Source of the DNA: Luteimonas vadosa
Lineage (GTDB): Bacteria > Pseudomonadota > Gammaproteobacteria > Xanthomonadales > Xanthomonadaceae
Length of the DNA: 64,000 bases
NCBI RefSeq assembly: GCF_039543545.1
Contig: NZ_BAABJY010000001.1
Location: 992,001 to 1,056,000 of the forward strand
Direction: 5' to 3'
Below are positions 58,109-64,000 of this stretch, in pieces. Within the stretch, counting starts at the first letter, position 1. Each line of letters opens with the position of its first letter. The position numbers were made by a program, and so were the translations under genes. Under the pieces are notes generated by a model. It had not been told where the DNA came from, did not search any database, and saw only the letters and a list, made by a program, of their open reading frames with translations.

Positions 58109-58963
58109 TCATTCGGGCAGGCCGCGGCCGCACCGCCGGCAATGCCAGGAGTCGGCCTCGTGGTCGATCAGGCCGCACTCGACGCAGCGGACCGAGCGTC
58201 GCTTCGGGCGCAGGGTGCTGGCCAGCTCCGCGGTGTAGATGCCGGTCGGCACGGCGATGATGCTGTAGCCGATCAGCACGAGGATTGAGGTCAGGAAGCG
58301 GCCGATGGGCGTGACCGGCACGATGTCGCCGTAGCCGACGGTTGCCATGGTGACGATCGCCCAGTACATGCCGATCGGGATGCTCGTGAATCCCGCGTCG
58401 GGTCCCTCGATCAGGAACATCACCGCGCCGAAGATGAGCACCACGGTCAGCACCGCGTAGATGAACACCATGATCTTGCGCCGGCTGCGCAGCAGCGAGC
58501 CGATCAGGATGCCCGCCTCGCTGGAGTATTCGACCAGCTTGAGGATGCGGAACACCCGCAGCACACGCAGCACGCGCACGATCAGCAGGTACTGGCTGCC
58601 GACGAACAGCAGCGACAGGTAGGTCGGCAGGATCGAGAGCAGGTCGATGATGCCGAAGAAGCTCTTCGCGTAGCGCAACGGCTGCCGCACCAGGTACATG
58701 CGCATTGCGTATTCCGCGGTGAACAGCAGGGTAAAGCCCCACTCGATGACGTAGAACAGGGAGGCGTAGGAAGCGTGCAGCCCCGGTTCGCTGTCCAGGA
58801 TCACCACGGTCACGCTGAGCAGGATCGCGACGATCAGCGCCAGGTCGAAGGTCTTCGACGGCCCCTGTTCGTGGTGGAAGATGATGTTGAACCAGCGCGC
58901 CTGCCAGCCGTCGTGCTTGCGCGGCAGGTAGTCGGGTTCCAGGAACTTGGAGCTGGAGGACAT
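58109..58963 (-). CDS. voltage-gated-type potassium channel with C-terminal zinc ribbon
   Basis: A 284-residue six-transmembrane ion channel. S1-S3 span about 38-120. S4 (RVLRVLRVFRILKLVEY, 130-146) carries positive charges at every third position, as in Kv channels. The pore helix and selectivity filter read TMATVGYGDIVP (TVGYGD 208-213). The C-terminal 25 residues form a zinc ribbon: C260 and C263 (CVECG), C275 and C278 (CRRCG). It starts five bases after the hemL stop, so the two are cotranscribed. The zinc ribbon on a Kv-like channel is unusual; it might sense redox or mediate assembly (inference). Confidence 0.9.
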   Translation of the reverse strand: MSSSSKFLEPDYLPRKHDGWQARWFNIIFHHEQGPSKTFDLALIVAILLSVTVVILDSEPGLHASYASLFYVIEWGFTLLFTAEYAMRMYLVRQPLRYAKSFFGIIDLLSILPTYLSLLFVGSQYLLIVRVLRVLRVFRILKLVEYSSEAGILIGSLLRSRRKIMVFIYAVLTVVLIFGAVMFLIEGPDAGFTSIPIGMYWAIVTMATVGYGDIVPVTPIGRFLTSILVLIGYSIIAVPTGIYTAELASTLRPKRRSVRCVECGLIDHEADSWHCRRCGRGLPE

Positions 58964-58968
58964 TGGAT

Positions 58969-60258
58969 TCAGTCCCGGATCGCGAAGAAGGCGGTTTCGG
59001 CGGCGGCGATGGTCGCGTCGATCTCCGCCTCGCCGTGCGCACTGGACATGAAACCGGCCTCGAATGCCGACGGGGCGAGGTAGATCCCCTGTCGCAGCAT
59101 GGCATGGAAGAACCGCCGGAACGCCGCGGTGTCGCAGGCGACCGCGCCAGCATGGGTGTCGACCGGTCCCGGCGCGAAAAACAGCCCGAACATCCCGCCG
59201 ACGCGTTGCGTGGAAAAGGGCACCCCTGCCGCGCCGGCGGCGGCCTCCAGCCCATCGCACAGGGCATGGACCTTGGCCTCCAGCGCCGCGTGGAAGCCGG
59301 GCGCCTGCACGAGTTCCAGCATCGCCAGGCCCGCGGCCATGGCGACCGGGTTGCCGCTGAGCGTGCCGGCCTGGTAGACCGGCCCGGCGGGCGACACCCG
59401 CTCCATGAGGGCGCGGCTGCCGCCATAGGCGCCCACGGGCATGCCGCCGCCGATGATCTTGCCGAAGGTGGTCAGGTCGGGCGCCACGCCATAGCGCGCC
59501 TGCGCGCCGCCGAGCGCGACACGGAATCCGGTCATGACCTCGTCGAAGATCAGCAATGCACCGTGGCGAGTGCACAGCTCGCGCAGGTGCTGCAGGAAGC
59601 CTTCCCGCGGCGGCAGGCAGTTGGCGTTGCCGACGACCGGTTCGATGATCAGCCCGGCGATGTCGTCGCCCGCCGTGTCGAACAGGGCGGTGGCGGCGTC
59701 GAAATCGTTGTAGGGCAGGGTCAGCGTGAGGTCCGCCAGGGCCTTGGGCACGCCCGGGGAGTCCGGCTCGCCGAAGGTCAGCGCCCCGCTGCCCGCCTTG
59801 ACCAGGAAGGAATCGCCGTGACCGTGGTAGCAGCCCTCGAACTTCACGATGCGCGCGCGTCCGGTGGCCCCGCGCGCCAGGCGCACGGCTGACAACGTCG
59901 CCTCGGTCCCGGAATTGACCATGCGCACCATCTGGCAGCTCGGCACGAGCCGCGCGATGGTTTCGGCCATGTCCACTTCCAGCGCATTGGGCGCACCGAA
60001 GCTCAGGCCGTCGCGCGCTGTCCGCACCACGGCCTCCAACACCGCAGGATGATTGTGCCCGGCGATCATGGGCCCCCAGGAGCCCACGTAGTCGATGTAG
60101 CGGTTCCCGTCGACATCGAACAAGCAGGCGCCTTCGGCACGCTGCACGAAGAACGGTTCGCCGCCGACCGACTTGAAGGCGCGTACCGGCGAGTTGACGC
60201 CGCCCGGCATCCGCTGGCGGGCGCGTTCGAACAGTTGCTGAGAGCGATCGGTCTGCAT
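58969..60258 (-). CDS. hemL: glutamate-1-semialdehyde 2,1-aminomutase
   Basis: Makes 5-aminolevulinate from glutamate-1-semialdehyde in C5-pathway heme synthesis. The 429-residue PLP enzyme has PGGVNSPVRAFKSVGGEPFF, NSGTEATLSAVRLARG, EGCYHGHGDSFLVKAGSGA, IFDEVMTGFRVALGGAQ, and TFGKIIGGGMPVGAYGG with the PLP lysine. Start at ATG 60258; an ATG at 60279 is an in-frame alternative. It follows thiE by 17 bp and precedes the channel gene by 5 bp. Confidence 0.97.
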   Translation of the reverse strand: MQTDRSQQLFERARQRMPGGVNSPVRAFKSVGGEPFFVQRAEGACLFDVDGNRYIDYVGSWGPMIAGHNHPAVLEAVVRTARDGLSFGAPNALEVDMAETIARLVPSCQMVRMVNSGTEATLSAVRLARGATGRARIVKFEGCYHGHGDSFLVKAGSGALTFGEPDSPGVPKALADLTLTLPYNDFDAATALFDTAGDDIAGLIIEPVVGNANCLPPREGFLQHLRELCTRHGALLIFDEVMTGFRVALGGAQARYGVAPDLTTFGKIIGGGMPVGAYGGSRALMERVSPAGPVYQAGTLSGNPVAMAAGLAMLELVQAPGFHAALEAKVHALCDGLEAAAGAAGVPFSTQRVGGMFGLFFAPGPVDTHAGAVACDTAAFRRFFHAMLRQGIYLAPSAFEAGFMSSAHGEAEIDATIAAAETAFFAIRD

Positions 60259-60275
60259 TCGGGTGTCGATGGGCC

Positions 60276-60878
60276 TCATTCGAAGCCGGCACGATACGCG
60301 CGCGCGGCCGCCTCGGGATCCGGAGCGTCGAAGACACCGCTGATCACGGCGACCAGGTCGGCGCCAGCGGCGACCAGCGAGGGCACATTCTCGGGCCTGA
60401 TGCCGCCGATCGCCACCCGCGGCAGGCCGAGCGGCTCGCTCTCGCGCAGCAGGCGTGGCGATGCGCGGCTCGCGAGTGGCTTGGTCGGGGAGGGAAAGAA
60501 CGCCCCGAAGGCAACATAGGTGGCACCGGCGGCGGCGGCCGCGCGCGCGCGCGCCAGGTCGTCGTAGCACGATGCGCCCAGGATCATCGTGTCCCCGCAG
60601 GCCCTGCGGGCCTGGCCGAGCTCGCCGTCGTCGCGGCCCAGGTGCGCGCCGTCGGCGCCGCATTCCCTCGCCAGGCGCCAGTCGTCGTTGACGACCAAGG
60701 GCACGCCGAGGCCCCTGCACACCGGCAGCAGCGCCTCGACCTGCGCGCGCCGTTCGTCCCGCGTCGCGGCCTTGTTGCGGTACTGCAGCATCGCGGCGTG
60801 GCCCAGCACGCGGTCGACGCGCCGCCGCAGGCGCTCGGTGTCGGCGTCATCGGGTGTGACCAGGTACAGGCCTCGCAA
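60276..60878 (-). CDS. thiE: thiamine phosphate synthase
   Basis: Joins HMP-PP and thiazole phosphate to thiamine monophosphate. The 200-residue TIM barrel starts RGLYLVTPDD and carries LQYRNKAATRDER, LVVNDDWRLARECGADGAHLG, ILGASCYDDLARARAAAA, ATYVAFGAFFPSPTKP and VAIGGIRPENVPSLVAAGADLVAVISGVF, all diagnostic. It is cotranscribed with hemL, a conserved thiE-hemL pairing. The divergent rubredoxin gene lies 120 bp away. No riboswitch is seen upstream, unlike thiC. Confidence 0.95.
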   Translation of the reverse strand: MRGLYLVTPDDADTERLRRRVDRVLGHAAMLQYRNKAATRDERRAQVEALLPVCRGLGVPLVVNDDWRLARECGADGAHLGRDDGELGQARRACGDTMILGASCYDDLARARAAAAAGATYVAFGAFFPSPTKPLASRASPRLLRESEPLGLPRVAIGGIRPENVPSLVAAGADLVAVISGVFDAPDPEAAARAYRAGFE

Positions 60879-60998
60879 GTCGTGCTCCGGCGTTGGCGGC
60901 GAAACGATCGTGCCGGCAGGGCGGCATTGCGCGCCGCGCTTTCGGCGATGGCCCCGGGATGGGACAATGGTCGATCACGCAGCAAGACAGCACGATTC

Positions 60999-61190
60999 AT
61001 GAACGATTCTGCCACGCAGACCGCCTATCGCACCTGGATGTGCGTCGTGTGCGGATTCATCTACGACGAGGCCGACGGCCTGCCCGAAGAGGGCATCGCG
61101 CCGGGTACGCGCTGGGAGGACGTGCCCGAGACGTGGACGTGCCCCGATTGCGGCGTGACCAAGGACGACTTCGAGATGATGGCGCTCTGA
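60999..61190 (+). CDS. rubredoxin
   Basis: A 63-residue iron protein with a single Fe(Cys)4 site: CVVCGF and CPDCGV (C-x2-C pairs) around the conserved YDEADGLPEEGIAPGTRWEDVPETWTCPDCG core. Rubredoxins carry electrons for alkane hydroxylases, superoxide reductase and other oxidoreductases. The ATG at 60999 is chosen because the upstream open frame is not protein-like. Divergent from thiE-hemL, a recurrent proteobacterial arrangement. Confidence 0.96.
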   Translation: MNDSATQTAYRTWMCVVCGFIYDEADGLPEEGIAPGTRWEDVPETWTCPDCGVTKDDFEMMAL

Positions 61191-61212
61191 GCCGCCTCCT
61201 CGCCCGCAGGCC

Positions 61213-62058
61213 CTAGTTCAGGCGCGTCGAGCCGCCCCCGAGCCCGATCAGGCGGTCCCGGACCGCGTCCGCATCCGTCGCGCGCGGTGACCGTTGCAGG
61301 TAGAGGCCGAGGTCGTGTCGGGCGCCGTGCCGATGGCCGAGTTCAAGGTATCCGAGCCCCCGGTCGCGCAGGGCTTCCGGGTCGTCCGGCGACAGCTTGA
61401 GGATGCGGTCGGCGCAGCGCACGGCACGTTCCCAGTCGCCCCCGTCGCTGTACACGCCATGCAGGTTGCGCAGCACGCGCATCAGGATCGCGCGATGCGA
61501 CGCCGGGTTGAGGATCTGGTGGAGGACGTCGTCGTCCGGGGCGTCACCGCCCATGTGCGGCCGGGCGCGCTGGCGCAGCTCGTCCACGTCCAGCGGGCGG
61601 CCGCGGTTGAAGGGATCCATCACCAGGACGCCGTCGTCGACCGGTAGCCTGACCAGGAAATGACCGGGGAAGGAGATGCCGTCGAGCGGCACGCCCAGCC
61701 TGCGTGCGACTTCCATCTGCACGAGTGCCAGCGAAATGGGGTTGCCGAGGCGGCGCTCGAACACCTCGTTGATGTAGCTGTTCCGGGGGTCGTAGTACTC
61801 GTCGTGGTTCCCGGCGTAGCCGAGTTCCTCGAACAGCAGGCGGTTGATCGCCTGCATCTTCAGCGGCCAGTGCTCGAGTGCCTCGACTTCCTCGCGCAGG
61901 TGCGCGGTGTGCGCCTGCAGCACGGTGTCGTAGAGGTCTGGATCGAGGTCCGGGTATTCGTCGCGCGCGATCAACAGCGCGGTTCCGAGCAGCGGCAGCG
62001 ACGCGTCGTCGAGGCGTGCGAGCGAATTCCAGTCCGGTACCGCGAATGGCTTGCGCAT
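61213..62058 (-). CDS. SirB1 family protein (transglutaminase-like plus TPR)
   Basis: A 281-residue protein. The N-terminal part (about 20-190) is a transglutaminase-like fold of the SirB1 family, with NRLLFEELGYAGNHDEYYDPRNSYINEVFERRLGNPISL as the diagnostic stretch (pieces NDP/NSYINEV, GNPISL). The C-terminal part has a TPR-like segment (DWERAVRCADRILKLSPDDPEALRDRGLGYLELG). The ATG at 62058 (MRKPFAVPDW) is taken because upstream in-frame codons are unconserved. No catalytic Cys-His-Asp triad can be confirmed by eye. Function unknown. Confidence 0.88.
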   Translation of the reverse strand: MRKPFAVPDWNSLARLDDASLPLLGTALLIARDEYPDLDPDLYDTVLQAHTAHLREEVEALEHWPLKMQAINRLLFEELGYAGNHDEYYDPRNSYINEVFERRLGNPISLALVQMEVARRLGVPLDGISFPGHFLVRLPVDDGVLVMDPFNRGRPLDVDELRQRARPHMGGDAPDDDVLHQILNPASHRAILMRVLRNLHGVYSDGGDWERAVRCADRILKLSPDDPEALRDRGLGYLELGHRHGARHDLGLYLQRSPRATDADAVRDRLIGLGGGSTRLN

Positions 62059-62113
62059 GCATCCAAGACTGCGCCGCCCGGCAAGCTGGTGCAAGGGCTT
62101 GCGCCCCCGGTGG

Positions 62114-62581
62114 CTACGGTGCAGGCTGGATGTCCGGCCCCAGCCGCAGGACGTCGCCGTCCTCCAGGCCAAGCCGCGCGGCCTCGCCCGCGTTGAGCTC
62201 GAGCACGAAACGCGCCGGGAGCTCGCTGGGATACGTCGGGCACAGGTTTCCGCTCGAGCACGGCGGAACGTTGCGTTGCTGCGAAACCAGGCGCAGTGAT
62301 TCGTCGAAGTACAGGATGTCCAGCGGGATCCGGGTGTTCTTCATCCAGAACCAGCGCGGTTCCGCGCGATCGTGGATGAACAGCATGCCCCTGTCCTGTT
62401 CCAGCGCGTCACGGAACATCAGCCCGCGCGCGCGCTCCTCGTCATCATCGGCGACCTCCACGGTGTAGCGCTCGCCCGCAACCTCGACCCAGTGGCCACG
62501 GGCGCAGCCGCCCGCCACGGGGACGAACGCGCCAAGCAGGGAGGCGCCCAAGAGGGCGGGAAAGCCGCGGAAACAGGGCAT
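62114..62581 (-). CDS. DUF192 family lipoprotein
   Basis: A 155-residue protein with a lipoprotein-type signal (hydrophobic stretch ending PVAGGC) and a DUF192 domain: VEVADDDEERARGLMFRDAL, MLFIHDRAEPRWFWMKNTRIPLDILYFDE, and ARFVLELNAGEAARLGLEDGD at the end. The WMKNT segment is the family signature. The ATG at 62581 is preferred because the signal begins there. It is divergent from the rRNA operon. Function unknown; possibly an envelope protein. Confidence 0.88.
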   Translation of the reverse strand: MPCFRGFPALLGASLLGAFVPVAGGCARGHWVEVAGERYTVEVADDDEERARGLMFRDALEQDRGMLFIHDRAEPRWFWMKNTRIPLDILYFDESLRLVSQQRNVPPCSSGNLCPTYPSELPARFVLELNAGEAARLGLEDGDVLRLGPDIQPAP

Positions 62582-62760
62582 CTGCAGGTCCGGAGGGGTG
62601 TCCAGGCGACCATCGGCTAGGGACGCTTCGGCGTCAAGTCGCCGCGGGGTTCCCCGCCCCCTTCCCAAAGCGGCGAAGGCAGTGCACAATGCGCGCCCCG
62701 TTGGTCGGTTGCAGCCTGTACGGACACTGGCCGGGACGTCAAAAAACCTTGTGAAAGGTG

Positions 62761-62788
62761 TTGACGGCCTCGAAAAGGGGTGTATTAT
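62761..62788 (+). promoter_or_regulatory. rrn P1 promoter
   Basis: TTGACG (62761-62766), 16-bp spacer, TATTAT (62783-62788), followed by a GC-rich discriminator-like GGGCGG. An A6 tract at 62741-62746 sits where an UP element would be. It lies about 255 bp upstream of the mature 16S start. Confidence 0.8.
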
Positions 62789-62848
62789 GGGCGGCTCCCT
62801 CGGGTACTACGGTAACGAGGACGGAACGCGGCGCTGAGGCCGGTTCCA

Positions 62849-62860
62849 CGATCTTTGACA
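62849..62860 (+). promoter_or_regulatory. boxA antitermination site of the rRNA leader
   Basis: CGATCTTTGACA resembles the boxA core TGCTCTTTAACA and lies about 60 bp after the predicted transcription start, where Nus-factor antitermination of rRNA operons is assembled. The rest of the leader (62861-63044) shows no gene. Confidence 0.6.
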
Positions 62861-63044
62861 GTGTGCGCAGGTGACTTGTGCGGGCGTCTGGCGGTGGATA
62901 ACTGTCCATTGGCAGGCGTTCGAAACAGAGTCTCCAAATCAATTCAAATGCAAGCAATTGCAAGCGAGTGGTTCTGGAGCTCGGTGACGACGACTGCACT
63001 CAAGAAATTGGCCGAAGCCCCTCGGGGCCCACAGCCGCAAAACT

Positions 63045-64000
<956 letters not shown>

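Overview
The window is chromosomal DNA of a high-GC gammaproteobacterium of the Xanthomonadaceae/Lysobacteraceae (Lysobacter/Luteimonas-like). The evidence is the 5' part of a 16S rRNA gene at the right edge, the strongly G/C-biased third codon positions throughout, and the gene content (LPS core genes, aroQ-accB-accC, PPi-dependent phosphofructokinase, TPP-riboswitch thiC, groESL with CIRCE). I see no prophage, insertion sequence, integron, CRISPR array or tRNA gene. It looks like core genome with a few less ordinary modules.

Layout. 1-4743 (minus): aroQ-accB-accC (accC cut by the window edge) and a cutA-dsbD-tlpA-like thiol redox operon with overlapping genes. 4847-7061 (plus): groES-groEL behind a sigma-32-like promoter and a CIRCE operator. 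7092-12151: a polytopic glycosyltransferase with a TPR-like tail, divergent from a MurG-like glycosyltransferase and a phytoene-desaturase-like FAD oxidoreductase. 12512-16832: a secreted subtilisin-like protease and glnE. 16927-20266: ELM1-family protein, RutE-like nitroreductase, YceI, pirin and a small zinc-finger protein. 20289-25049: envelope/LPS genes (GT4 glycosyltransferase, O-antigen ligase, LpxL-type acyltransferase, WaaA). 25083-27992 (minus): tolC, pcm and a TetR regulator. 28158-33117 (plus): a three-gene 2-oxoacid:acceptor oxidoreductase operon (GltD-like ferredoxin-domain reductase, fused gamma-alpha subunit, beta subunit). 33184-35318: TPP riboswitch and thiC.

35450-46600: DUF4136 lipoprotein, aspartyl/asparaginyl hydroxylase-like protein, ppa, LemA plus DUF2207 pair, a five-repeat TM_helix membrane protein, a proton-pumping pyrophosphatase (hppA), a secreted orphan and PPi-dependent phosphofructokinase. 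46709-49422: adk, mpl and a stand-alone Lon N-domain protein. 49454-56769: DedA-PAP2-LssY fusion, a RIO-like kinase, SDR, class III aminotransferase and OPT transporter. 56917-62581: cystathionine-synthase-like enzyme, hemL with a voltage-gated-type potassium channel, thiE, rubredoxin, SirB1 and DUF192 proteins. 62761-64000: rrn promoter, boxA and 16S rRNA.

Functional links. Three enzymes that make or spend pyrophosphate (ppa, hppA, pfp) lie within about 9.4 kb, pointing to PPi-centred energy metabolism. The TPP-dependent oxoacid oxidoreductase lies directly upstream of TPP-controlled thiC. GT4, O-antigen ligase, LpxL and WaaA cover lipid A/core assembly, with TolC as outer-membrane channel. 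The items most worth a second look are the KorCAB-like operon, the MurG-like/FAD/GT39 cluster, the tandem-domain DsbD, the DedA-PAP2 fusion whose phosphatase motifs are degenerate, and the TM_helix repeat protein without an MscS domain.
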